Assembly (NCBI RefSeq): GCF_026914265.1
Contig: NC_069134.1
Location: 13,733,205-13,797,204 of the forward strand
Length of the DNA stretch: 64,000 nucleotides
Reading direction: 5' to 3'
Source: Mya arenaria
Taxonomy: Eukaryota; Mollusca; Bivalvia; Myida; Myidae
A program made the translations under genes and the position numbers. This document shows positions 26,201-36,713 of the stretch, piece after piece (the first letter of the stretch is position 1; the number at the start of each line of letters is the position of its first letter). A model generated the notes under the pieces. The model was not told where the DNA came from. It worked only from the letters and a program-made list of their open reading frames with translations, and did no database searches.

Positions 26201-29200
26201 AGATACAGAAAAGTGTGAGTACATGATGGAATATAACACTATCTCATATCTATGTATATTGCAGCATTGCAAGCTGAAAATATGTTTTGGATTATGAATT
26301 GCTTTTTCTTTCCTCATTGAACATTTGTATTGTAATGCATACTGTAGTAGCTTATTTGTATGCCAAGATATTTTCATAGCCCTTTTTTGCTATCGTAATC
26401 ACTGTAATCTTATAAAGATATTTGCATAGCACTTAATACCCTTGTTCGGTCAAATAAATGAAAATTCTGTTTTTCTGGTTGTAATATCTGTTGAGTGAGG
26501 CCTCTTGATTAACTGAGGAAATGTTACGAGAATATGCATCTGCTTGTTTGTGTTGTGTACTAGTGTTTCAGAATTTGTGTCGGGAACTAGTGCTAGTTTT
26601 TCATTGAGTCTTACTATGTCAACTGTTTTGTTTTGCACATTTTGATAACTACTGATATTAACTTATATTTTGTGTCTTTTGGTATTAAGGATTGAATTTT
26701 TTGTTGATAGTTCCGTTGTTGTGGAGCATCGGGCGATGTGAATTCTTCAACATCCTGGTTCCTCTATCAGCATGACAGCTTCTGGGTTCGGGACGATCTC
26801 TCAAGTAAGAGCTGCAACTGTGTTATTCAACTTGATGTGTCTATATATATACATGTTTGACAACCTGTCCTGACATTTTTACTCATAGTTAAGAATAATT
26901 TCAATGGAGCCATTTTATCAATGAGGGTATGGCCCAACATTGTTAGATGAACAAATTCAGCTGAATATTGAACTTTAAAAATTAATTGAAAATTAATGTA
27001 CAAATTCAAATAAACTTAGTGTTACATTATAAGTCAAACAGTTTGTTTTAAAATATATGTCCTTACTCATTATAGCCAGTTATATGAATAAAAAAATAAG
27101 AAATACTACACTGCACTGGAGAAGGCTCCAAGGAAATGTCTTCTGATGCTTTTATATCCTTATAAATAGAATGATAATTACTTGTTTCTAATATGAATAC
27201 AATATATATTCATGTGCATTTGAATTTAATATCATAGACAAAACATAACTACATTATGTAATTGGCACCAGGCTTGTATTTATAGTTGGTAGCAAAACAA
27301 CCTGATCATGATATTCAGGGGTTCTAGAGATCAAGATGAATCCTGAAATCAGGATAGAGACCTGTTAACGCCAGACTACTGTATAGTTGTATAGTTTCTC
27401 AGACATTTTCATCAAAGACAGTAGGAAGTACCTTAATATGAATAAAAATGACTTTGGAAATGATTCAAAATGGGTCTAAGCCCCTTTACCCTGCTTTAGG
27501 CATGAATCCCTCATACTTGAACATATCCACAGCAGTTTTCCAGGATTCACAATAATCAGCTGTTTGAACTCCTGGATATGTACCCACTATTATTACAATG
27601 ACAAATATTTCATTGCATTCTGAGCCACTGGCCTATAAAGAAATATGCAGAAACAAATATATAAAACAACATGTGCATTTAACAATGATAAGTATATGCT
27701 ATTATTAAATTGTTTCTATAATTACCATTTTCTAGACCGAAGTCTTGTACCGAAGAGTTGTTGTAGCGAGGATTCGAACATGGAGCTGTGTACAGGAAAG
27801 GTGAACATGACCAACAGTACAATATTCAGCAGCTGGGCCCCGTATGGTGAACCCGAAAAAGTAGACCCACCCCTCACATACAACTACACTATCTTCACTG
27901 ATGTACGTAAAGTCACTCTAGAATAATTGTGTATTATGTATATGAAATATCAAATTTGGGCAAATTTCATACTGATAAGATTACAAAGCCTTGTCACTTT
28001 CTTTACCAAACTTTGTTTGGAACCAGGATTAATCCATCAAATTCTCTTTGTTTGTTTTTGAACTTGAGCATTTCTTTTATAATCTTTACCTAACTTGGTG
28101 ACTATTTCAATGGGTATTAATGAAATTAAAGTCTCATGGAAGAAATATCGCATAGAATTTGCAACTGATGCAATCTTTTTTGCACCAATTTTAGTGAAGT
28201 TTGATGCATTTTGAGTACAAACATAGATTGTTAACATCGTTAAAAGAGCTGCCATACAATACAAATGTTTTGTACTGGTTTACATTTTTGCTTTGCGGAA
28301 CAATCCTTGATTGATTATGTTAATTGACCAGATCCATGAGTAAAATGATAACAATAAAAAAGTTAATGTTGATTCAACTGTGTAAAAATTGACCCACCAC
28401 TGCCAAATTCAATGTAATTTTGACAAAACATCAAGACCTATCTCCAATGTCAAGAAACTACAGCAATGGAATGTAATGATAAGTATGTAGATGTCAATTT
28501 TTTCTTGTTCTGAAAAACGGTTAAAATGAGTTTAAAATTATACTTTCAAAACATTAAATCTTTACGAATTACGGTGAAATGTTTATATGCATGTTATCTT
28601 CGCCACCCTTATCTGCCATATCGCACCATTCAATTTGAAGTTATGACCCTTGAATTTTCAAAACCTCACCTTTCTTGCAATTCAATACAATCAGTGAATG
28701 TGTTTTTATTAAGCCCCCCTTCAAAGAAGAGGGGTATATTGCTTTGCACATGTAGGTTGGTCGGTCCGTCGGTAGACCAAAGCTTGTCCGAGTGATAACT
28801 CAAGAATTCCTGGACGTATGGTCATCAAACTTGACATGAAGGTTGGGCCTGACCAGTAGATGACCCCTAATGATTTTTGGGCTCATCGGGTCAAAGGTCA
28901 AGGTCACATTGACCTTGAATGGTAAAAGGTTGTCTGTGTGATAATCGACAATGCCTGAACCCATGGCCCTCAAAATTGACTTGGAGGTTGGGCCTGACCA
29001 GTAGATGACCCTTATTGTTTTTGGGGGTCATCAGGCTAAAGGTCAAGGTCACAATGACCTTGAATAGTAAAAGGTTGTCGGAGTGATAACTCAACAGTAC
29101 CTGCACCCATGGCTCTTAAACTTGACTTGGAGGTTGGGCCTGACCAGTAGATGGCTCCTATTGATATTAGGGGTCATTGGGCCAAAGGTCAAGGTCACAG

Positions 29201-32200
29201 TGACCTTGAATGATAAAAGGTTGTCCGAGTGATAACTCAACAATGCCTGCACCCATGGCCCTCAAACATGACTTGGAAGTTGAGTCTGACCAGTAGATGA
29301 CCCCTATTGATTTTAGGGGTCGAAGGTCAAGGTCACAGTGACCTTGAAAGCAAACTCGACAATTCCTGGTCCTATGGTCATCAAACTTGACATGAAGGTT
29401 GGGCCTGACCAGTAGATGACCCCTCTTGACTTTGGGGGTAATTGGGCCAAGGTCACAGTAACATGTAACGCAAAAAAGTTAACAAATCTTTTCCCAGTGA
29501 TATCTTATTAATGCCTGAACCTATGATCATCAAACTTGACATGGAAGTTGGGCCTGACCAGTAGATGACCCTTATTGATTTAAGGACTCATTGGTTCAAA
29601 GGTCAAGATCACAGTGACCTTGAATGTGAAAATGTTTCGAGTGATAACTCGACAATGCCTGCACCCAGGCCCTCAAACTTGACTTGGAGTTGCGTCTGAC
29701 CTGTAGATGACCCCTTATGATTTTAGGGGTCATTGGGTCAAAGGCCAAGGTCACAGTGACCTTAAACGAAAAAAGCTTGTCTGTGTGATAACTTGTCAAT
29801 GCCTGCATCCATGGCCCTCAAACTTGACATTTAGATTTTTGGTGACCATCTGATGACTCCTTTGGATTTTGAGGTCATAGAGTCAAAGGTCATAACACAC
29901 TCTATCCTCACACTTTGAATGGTCATAATCATAAAACTGCCTCAACGGCATCCAATGTCATTGACAAATCAGCTGTCATTTCGGTCCATGCATATTTCAT
30001 TCAATTGTCCATATAATCTTGACAACATGGCGCTCAGGGGGGCATAATGTTTGACAAACATCTCTTGTTACCTATATTTTTAAAAGACGAACTTGATCAA
30101 TTTCAATTTTAAAACATATCACTTGAGGTTTGCTTTTTATAGTAATATAAAATTATGTTATTTTTCTTCTTGAAGGGTTGTTATGACAAACTAGAGGGAT
30201 ATCTCAGGCAGAACGGTATATTGATTGGGACAGCAGCAATAGTCGTAGGTGTGTTCATGGTAAGCTTGAGTTTATCAAGTCTCATTTGTTTTTGTGCATT
30301 AATTATGTTAACCCAAGAGATTTTTAACGCCTGGTATTAGACGGGATGTATTATGGATTCACCTGCATCAGATGGATATCTACTCATTTGTCTGCGCTTT
30401 AAATTGAAAAGCTTTAGTCCAATCAACACCAAACTTGGAAAATATGTGTATGAGCAGATAATTTTAGCCAGGTTTGATTATCAGTTTGAGCCCAGTCACT
30501 CCAGAGTTATGCCCCTTGAATTGCTTAGATAGCACTAACTTCATTTTGTCTAAACTGTAACTCGAGGAGCTTTTGTCCAATCATCACCAAACTTGGACAA
30601 TGTATGTATGGTCACAACTTCTCTGCCAGGTTCGATAATCAGCCATGTAGCCTCAGTCACCTCAGAGTCATTTTTTAGCTCGACTATTCAAAGAATAAGG
30701 AGAGCTATACTATTCACCCAAGTGTCGGCGTCAGCGTCACCCCTTGGTTAAGGTTTTGCGTGCAAGCACACATAGGTTAATATCTCAGCAACTGCTTGAG
30801 GTATTGCATTGAAACTTGATACAATGGTACTCAACCATCCAACCTACTTAATTAACCATGTTAGGTAACTCTAGTTTGCATTTAATGCAAATAATTGCCC
30901 TTAATTATTCGACTTAGAAATTCTGGTTAAGGTTTTGCGTGCAAGCACACATAGGTTAATATCTCAGTAACTAATTGAGTTATTGTATTGAGACTTGATA
31001 CAATGATACTCAACCATCCAACCTACTTAATTAACCAAGTTATATAACTCTAGTTTGCATTTAATGCAAATAATTGCCCTTTATTATTCGACTTAGAAAT
31101 TCTGGTTAAGGTTTTGCGTGCAAGCTCACATAGGTTAATATCTCAGCAACTGCTTGAGGTATTGCATTGAGACTTGATACAATGGTACTCAACCATCCAA
31201 CATACTTAATTAACCAAGTGAGATAACTTTAGTTTGCATTTAATGCCAATAATAGGCCTTTATTATTTGACTTAGAAATTCTGGTTAAGGTTTTGCGTGC
31301 AAGCACACATAGGTTAATATCTCAGCAACTACTTTAGGTATTGCATTGAGACTTGATACAATGGTACTCAACCATCCAACCTACTTAATTAACCAAGTTA
31401 GATAACTCTAGTTTGCATTTAATGCAAATGACAGGCCTTTATTATTTGACTTAGAAATTCTGGTTAAGATTTTGCGGGCAAGCACACATAGGTTAATATC
31501 CCAGCAACTGCTTGAGGTATTGCATTGAGACTTGATACAATGGTACTCAACCATCCAACCTACTTAATTAACCAAATTAAATAACTCTAGTTTGCATTAA
31601 ATTCAAATAATGGCCCCTTTTTTATTCAACATAGAAATTCTTGTTAAGGTTTTGCATGTAACCACTTTTAAGTCAATACCTCAGCGAATACATCATGTAT
31701 TGCATTGAAACTTTTCACACAGGCTACCAACCATTTAACCTTCTTATTTAATCAAGTTAGATAACTCTATCTTTCATATTATATAATTTTTGCCCCTTTA
31801 TTATTTGACTTCGAAATTCTGGTTAAGGTCTTGCATGTTAGCACACATAGGATATTATCTCAGTAATTACTTGATGTATTGCATTGAGACTTTATACAAT
31901 GGTATTTAACCATCCAACCTAATTGAATAACCAAGTTAGATAACTGTATTTTGCAAATAATGGGCTTTTATTATTACACTTAAAAATTCTGTTTAAAATT
32001 TTGCATGTAACCACATTTATGTTAATATCTCAACACATCATGTATTGCATTGTAATCTAATCTAACAGTGATCCATGCATGTTTCGCCAAAACTTTTCAA
32101 TCCTTACACTGAAAAGCGGGGGAATAGTCGAGTGTGCTGTCTCTGTGACAGCTCTTGTTTAAGTAGAACTGGATTTGTCTGTTTCCTTACAAAATAGTTA

Positions 32201-32373
32201 TTTATTCTAGTCATTATATCTTCAGGTTTAAAGCTTTATCAAAGTTTCTAAAATACAAGAATGATATACCCAGTGCATTTAATATAGACTTTTATTCATT
32301 TACACTCCATTCTAATTTTCAGATAATTGAGATAGTGTGTACCATATTTGAATACAGACGTCTGAAGTTTTAA
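22837..32373 (+). CDS. Tetraspanin, 298 aa, 8 exons
   Basis: This is a four-pass membrane scaffold that organises partner proteins in tetraspanin-enriched microdomains. Exons: 22837-22956, 23336-23536, 24097-24171, 26110-26214, 26711-26804, 27736-27902, 30176-30259, 32323-32373. All phases agree. TM1 is at about 27-53, TM2 74-98, TM3 108-131 and TM4 266-288, with a short tail ending YRRLKF. The large extracellular loop carries the CCG signature (residues 170-172), a second CC pair (207-208), C217 and C256, which makes six cysteines. N-glycosylation sequons lie in NSST and NMTNST. The start is the ATG in acaATGG at 22837, in frame with TM1. The acceptor of exon 4 (gaag|CTGGAA) has a weak pyrimidine tract and was chosen because it keeps phase 0 and gives a normal loop start (LEDSVKGSLKES). 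Six loop cysteines fit the CD9/CD81-to-CD63 range, and the exact subfamily is not resolved. Confidence 0.92.
23054..23286. repeat. Interrupted trinucleotide array (GAT)n/(GGT)n in tetraspanin intron 1
   Basis: About 230 bp of almost pure GAT and GGT triplets alternate in blocks. Every frame appears open because the array has no stop codons, so long acidic, glycine-rich, methionine/valine or isoleucine/threonine frames appear on both strands. These are repeat artefacts. The array ends about 50 bp before exon 2. Confidence 0.95.
24157..24540 (+). repeat. Tandem duplication of the exon 3/intron 3 junction in the tetraspanin gene
   Basis: A unit of 86-87 bp beginning at the last bases of exon 3 (gtattcattg) recurs at 24157, 24244, 24331 and 24417. 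Each copy includes the exon end and the splice donor. The real donor is GAG|gtaagt at 24172, and the later copies read GAA|gtaagc, GAA|gtaagt and GAA|gtaagc. A more decayed fifth copy follows to about 24540. The duplication multiplies a splice donor inside an intron. Confidence 0.88.
24990..26020 (+). repeat. Diverged direct repeats flanking a MITE in tetraspanin intron 3
   Basis: A shared 16-mer, GTCAAATATGACCTTC, starts at 25010 and at 25850. Similarity continues for roughly 100-150 bp on its right side (cccttttat, then ggaatacag). The copies lie either side of the hAT-like insertion at 25281-25795. This may be an old duplication or two copies of one dispersed repeat. Confidence 0.45.
25281..25795. 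mobile_element. hAT-like MITE in tetraspanin intron 3
   Basis: The 515-bp segment begins CAGGGCTTGAATTTAG and ends CTAGATTCTAGCCCTG, an imperfect terminal inverted repeat starting with CAGGGC. The flanking octamers attagtac (25273-25280) and aatggtac (25796-25803) match at 6 of 8 positions, consistent with an aged 8-bp target duplication. No transposase frame is present, so it would have been moved in trans. Assignment to hAT rests on the terminal sequence and the 8-bp duplication. Confidence 0.6.
28708..30069 (+). mobile_element. Tandem-repeat-cored element A (pearl/Helentron-associated type) in tetraspanin intron 6
   Basis: The left end is attaagcccccctt and the right side has the inverted match ggggggcataat at 30039-30047. 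The core holds about seven diverged units of about 145 bp, marked by a GGTCAAGGTCACAGTGACC palindrome near 28896, 29041, 29187, 29325, 29446, 29601 and 29743. The right end has a perfect 7-bp stem hairpin, atgtttg-a-caaacat (30047-30061), followed by CTCTTGTT. Short inverted ends, a tandem core and a terminal hairpin are the features described for bivalve pearl elements and for Helentron-associated non-autonomous elements. That class name is inferred from structure. Confidence 0.65.
30677..32160 (+). mobile_element. Tandem-repeat-cored element B in tetraspanin intron 7
   Basis: The left end agctcgactattc is matched by gaatagtcgag at 32122-32132 on the right (11-bp inverted match). The core has about 7.4 units of 179 bp starting at 30746, 30925, 31104, 31283, 31462, 31642, 31821 and 31991. 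The first five are very similar and the later ones more decayed. A 6-bp stem hairpin, GCTGTC-tctgt-GACAGC (32136-32152), precedes CTCTTGTT, the same octamer that ends element A. No coding capacity was seen. Confidence 0.65.
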
Positions 32374-32937
32374 GCCTCCACAGACCTTCACTTCTTACCT
32401 GTCTACATATGGAGAGAGAAGGAAGTTGAAGTCTTATACTTGTGTATAGGCTTTCCAGGGTATACTTGAATACATACTCAGATCAGAGTCCAGCCTGCAC
32501 CTATATTTATGATTATTATTGAAGACTTGCTTACTCTGTTTTATTGCACAATATACTCAAGTAACTTTTTTATCTGTGATAGCAAGATGTCTTAGTCATT
32601 TTACTGTAATTGTATTGACTTGTTGATCTTATTGTTTAAGGGTTTTTATTGTATTACATTGTACATCATTCACCAATCCGTCTTTGAAGGAAAACATGCA
32701 ATTGACAGTTTTATTGAAGTTTTATGCTTTCAATAGTTTTAAAACCATAGAATGGATGAATGGTTCAATGGCATAGTTCCACGTCAAAATAAGTAATACT
32801 TCTTAATGAAATGGGTTTTCAATGATCAGCTAATACGAGAGAATCATTATACTTGTGTATGGCAACTATTGCCAAGGTGATATTTTAGATTTTAAAGTAT
32901 TACGATACCTTTTGAATGTATTCTTGTATTGATTTTT
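32374..32937 (+). other. Tetraspanin 3' UTR/downstream sequence
   Basis: Non-coding AT-rich sequence follows the tetraspanin stop. No AATAAA sits close behind the stop, so the 3' UTR may be long. Nothing else is recognised before the element A-like fragment at 32937. Confidence 0.4.
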
Positions 32938-33345
32938 TATGCCTCCAATGAATGATGGATGGCATATAGTTTCCGCACCATCAGTCAGACGATCTTGGTT
33001 GCAGTCAACTGTTTTATGATAATTTATCAAAAAACTCGAGACGGTTTTATCTATGTACATGAAACTTCACTGGTAGGTTGACATTGACCAGCAGATGATG
33101 CTTTTTGATTTTGAGGTCAAAAGTCACAGTCAACTGTCTTATGGAAACTTTGTCTTCACAATTATTTGAGAATGGTTTAACCTAGGGCCATCAAATAGCG
33201 TATGCAGGTTGCCATTAACCAGCAATTGACCTCGATTTGTTTTGTGGTCAGTAGGTCAGAAGTCAATAATAAATGCAATTCTTCGTTAAAAACCTTTATT
33301 GAACCATAGCTTCACTCAGGGGGCAAAATGTTAGACCAATGTACC
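32937..33345 (+). mobile_element. Short decayed relative of element A
   Basis: The left end ttttatgcctcc and the right side cagggggcaaaatgttagac correspond to the ends of element A (aagcccccctt and ggggggcataatgtttgac). The interior keeps only about two diverged core units (aggtcaaaagtcacagtcaac and ggtcagtaggtcagaagtcaa). The terminal hairpin is degenerate. Confidence 0.5.
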
Positions 33346-34323
33346 TTTTTTCAAATTCACAATATATTGCTCTTTCATTTTTATTTTGTTCATAGTTTTG
33401 TTTGTGTTATGCTGAAATAACCAGCTATTCTGCAATAGTCATTCAGTCATTTATTTGATTCATATAGGACATATTTGAATTAATCCGTCCATACATACAC
33501 ATTTAAAAGCATCAGCTTGAGGCTTTTCATGTTTTGTTATCCTTGTGTAGAACATGGATTTAAAGGCATTGAAGTTTACGTAGTCATTACTGTTGTTTTT
33601 TATTCTTTGTACATATACATACATATATAGATGCATATCATTGTTGGTCAGATTTATTCATTCCTGTTTATTGGGATTCACTTATTCAGTATTGCATAGG
33701 GTAAGGGTCAGTTTGGTTTGACAGTTGTGAAACTGAAGTTCAGATATCAGGTATATTCATTCAACTGTGTTTAAAGTGCCCATATGGCATATGTTTTGGT
33801 TCTTTTCCTTACTTTTATATGTTGAGATATTTTGTAATATAAAAATAGAAAAATAATTCATATTAATTAAACTTCTGTAGATATGTTTAACCTGAGGAAA
33901 AACAGATGTTCCAGTTTAATACAGCTGTTAAAACCTAGGATCTGACATCAAATTGCGGATTATTTCATTAATGGTTAGGTATAACTTCATTATATTAGAT
34001 ACAAAAAGGATGCATTTTGAAAGTTTGTATACTAAATTTTTACATTTCACTCCTTATTCTGATACTTCAGCTATCATTAGAGCCTGCGTTATTTACACTT
34101 TTATGAACTAAATTAATAAAAATATTATAAGATAAATTCGCTCTTTGTTTGCAAATGCTGAAGGCATATGTTTATAGGGGTATTTGTAATGTAATATTTT
34201 GAGCAAAACAAGCTATCATCATTTTCTGATCAATCTTTGTAGCAAAGAGTATCTTGGAAGAACCAATTTGTTCTGTTACCATAGTTTTTAAGATATTGCA
34301 CTGATTCTTTATTGTTTGGTTCT
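33346..34323. other. Intergenic, no recognised feature
   Basis: AT-rich sequence without a gene-like frame, splice pattern or clear repeat. Short (ta)n and tacata runs occur near 33610-33635. Confidence 0.4.
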
Positions 34324-34478
34324 TACAGACACACACGTATACACATATACATGTATACACATACACACACATACACATAAACACGTATACACATACACAC
34401 ATATACACATACACATGTATACACATACACATGTGTACACACGTACACACACACACACGACCACACATACACACGTGT
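34324..34478. repeat. CA-rich microsatellite with TACACA variants
   Basis: About 155 bp of (CA)n interrupted by gta and ta dinucleotides, for example acacatatacac and cacacacacacac. Apparent cysteine/valine- or histidine/threonine-rich frames here are repeat artefacts. Confidence 0.9.
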
Positions 34479-34967
34479 ATAAACGTAACATGCAGAATCT
34501 CACTTTATTGAAGCACAGTTTGTGCGAGTACTTTTTCAATTCAAAAGCCTATTTATTGTTTATACTTATTGACTCTTTGTTTTGTAGTATTAACATATTG
34601 TCCAAGGGGACACAGTAATAAGTCCTCTAAATTCAGGAAGCTTCTTCAACCTTGCTAGTAGTATAGTTAGCATGCAAACGGACATGATAACTGTTAGTAA
34701 AATACACATAGTTGGTATATTTACTTTTCTAACTGTTTTACAAAGCTGCTGAGGCTGAGTCCTGCCAGTTTAGACTCATTTTTGAATGCTGAACTTGAAT
34801 CATAGTCTAAATAAGGTACATATTTTCTTCTGTTTACAATGAGTTACATATATATGGAATTAATTGAAAATGACATGATTGTTGATCAACTTTGCTTTGA
34901 TGTTGTCAAACATACTGTATTCTTTTGCACATTTTTTCATGTAAACCTTTTAATGATGTTCATTTTT

Positions 34968-35912
34968 AGACCCCTACCGATTTAAGCAGAAGGAACTAGG
35001 TTTAATCTCCTGTCTGACTGGAATAACTGAAAGCTGCAATAATTCAAGAAGTATTCAAGCAAGGTCAAGGACACTTGATGTGTGGAGTGGGGGCCATTAG
35101 GAGATTATGCCTGTCATTTTTAGTCGTTTATAAATAGTGGAAATACTAGTACCGCTCTTTGAATCCTGCAAATAGTATCTAGGTCAATGAAACTTGTATA
35201 GGTGGCCATAATGGGAATTATAAACATTGTTTTACTTTTTTGTTAAAAGATAATGACTATTTACTATTTTCTTGTCAGACAAAAATTGTGGTTGTTATGG
35301 CAACAGAAATAGTGAAGATACCAATTTTTCCGGGGATTTTTGTTTAACTCTAAAAGTGTAAAATCTACATTTATGGACGTTAGATATGGATAGATGCATT
35401 GGTCATTTGAGGATTATGTATGTATTTTTGATAAAAAAACAGTGAAAATACCAAACATTTTGTCTGCATTCTACAATGACTCAGAAAGTATTTAATAAAA
35501 CCTAGTATGTGATAGAGGGTCATTAGGCAATTAGGCAAGTGGTTAATTATTTCGTTAGGCAAAAAATATCATTGCTATGGCAATAAAAATAGTGAAAGAC
35601 TACCCTTTGACTTGATCTTGGCTTAACTCAAGCCAACTATGTTCATGAAACTTAGTATGTCATTAGCAAGCCATTTGGGGATAATGCAGGTCGCTTTATG
35701 TTTTTGCTCGGTAAAAGTACAGAAACAGTGTGAACGTCTTTCCGTTCAAAAAATAGATCGTGTGTTAACTCAAAAAGTACGCAATCTAAGTGTATGAAAC
35801 TTTGTGTAAACGTTATTTGGGCCCGATAAGAAAATTTTGCTCATCTTTTAAAAGTATTATGACTGGTAATAAAACCGGTAGGGGACTATTGTATTGCTAG
35901 CAATACTTATTG
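34968..35912 (+). mobile_element. Tandem-repeat-cored element C
   Basis: The left end agacccctaccgattt and the right side aaaaccggtaggggact (35871-35887) form an imperfect inverted repeat. The core has about five or six strongly diverged units of roughly 150 bp with motifs such as atgaaacttagtatgt and gaggattatg. A perfect 16-bp palindrome, GTATTGCTAGCAATAC, lies at 35891-35906 just inside the right end and is followed by TTATTG. The architecture matches elements A and B although the sequence differs. Confidence 0.55.
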
Positions 35913-36713
35913 ACGTGTTGAACCAGGGTACCACCTGAAAACAATTTGTAGTAATTATATTTATGTCCGTTTGTGTTCCATTATTTATAATTTTAGTTAT
36001 TGTGGGGGGTTTTCAAATTTGCTGTATTCAGAAAAAAATATTTACGGTTTTCAGCCATGACATTTATTTTATACAAAAAAACGTTATCATATAAAAACTA
36101 TTATTTATTTTTTAATAAGATGTGTTGTAATAATGCAAGATTAGAATTATATGTCAATGTACGAGTGAGTATGTGATTGTGATATGACATTCATAGACAC
36201 AATGCTCTAGTTACTGGAGATGTCTTCGTACACATTCCTTGCAGTTTTCATTTTAGTACTTGTCAAATAGAATATCACCAACTTGTTGTTGGTGTAAAAA
36301 GAACACATGTTAACTGTAGATTCACAATCTATTTTTAAGCGTTTAATCAATAGTTTTTTTCAATATTACTTCTTCATTGGCGTCAAATGTATAGGTCTTC
36401 AAATTATATGCCGACGTTATGTTGCGTATATTAAATGTTAAAGAACTAAAGCTGTTGTGTTTATATTGACTAGGTTCTCAACCAAAACAAGGTTGGGTCA
36501 TGTGACAGTCGTTCAGTTAGATGAACGGCTGGCCCTTTTCATGAATCAAAACCAACCGGATGAAAGGGTTTACTTGTGTAGCAAAGGCATGCAACTAAGC
36601 TATTTGGACAGTATTTTATAGGGACACGATCGAGGTAGCAAAGACTTCAGGGAGGAAAATATATTGCGATGAAATTTGAACTGTATGAAAAATCTTGAAA
36701 CATGTTTTATCTT
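35913..36713. other. Region downstream of the sulfotransferase gene (its 3' side)
   Basis: No coding frame was found. On the minus strand this is downstream of the sulfotransferase stop. A minus-strand AATAAA lies near 36060-36070 and could mark a 3' end, although no hexamer sits immediately after the stop. Confidence 0.35.

Noticed and set aside
34172-34618. Cys/Val-rich and His/Thr-rich frames
   Set aside because: Translations of a CA-rich microsatellite in intergenic DNA.
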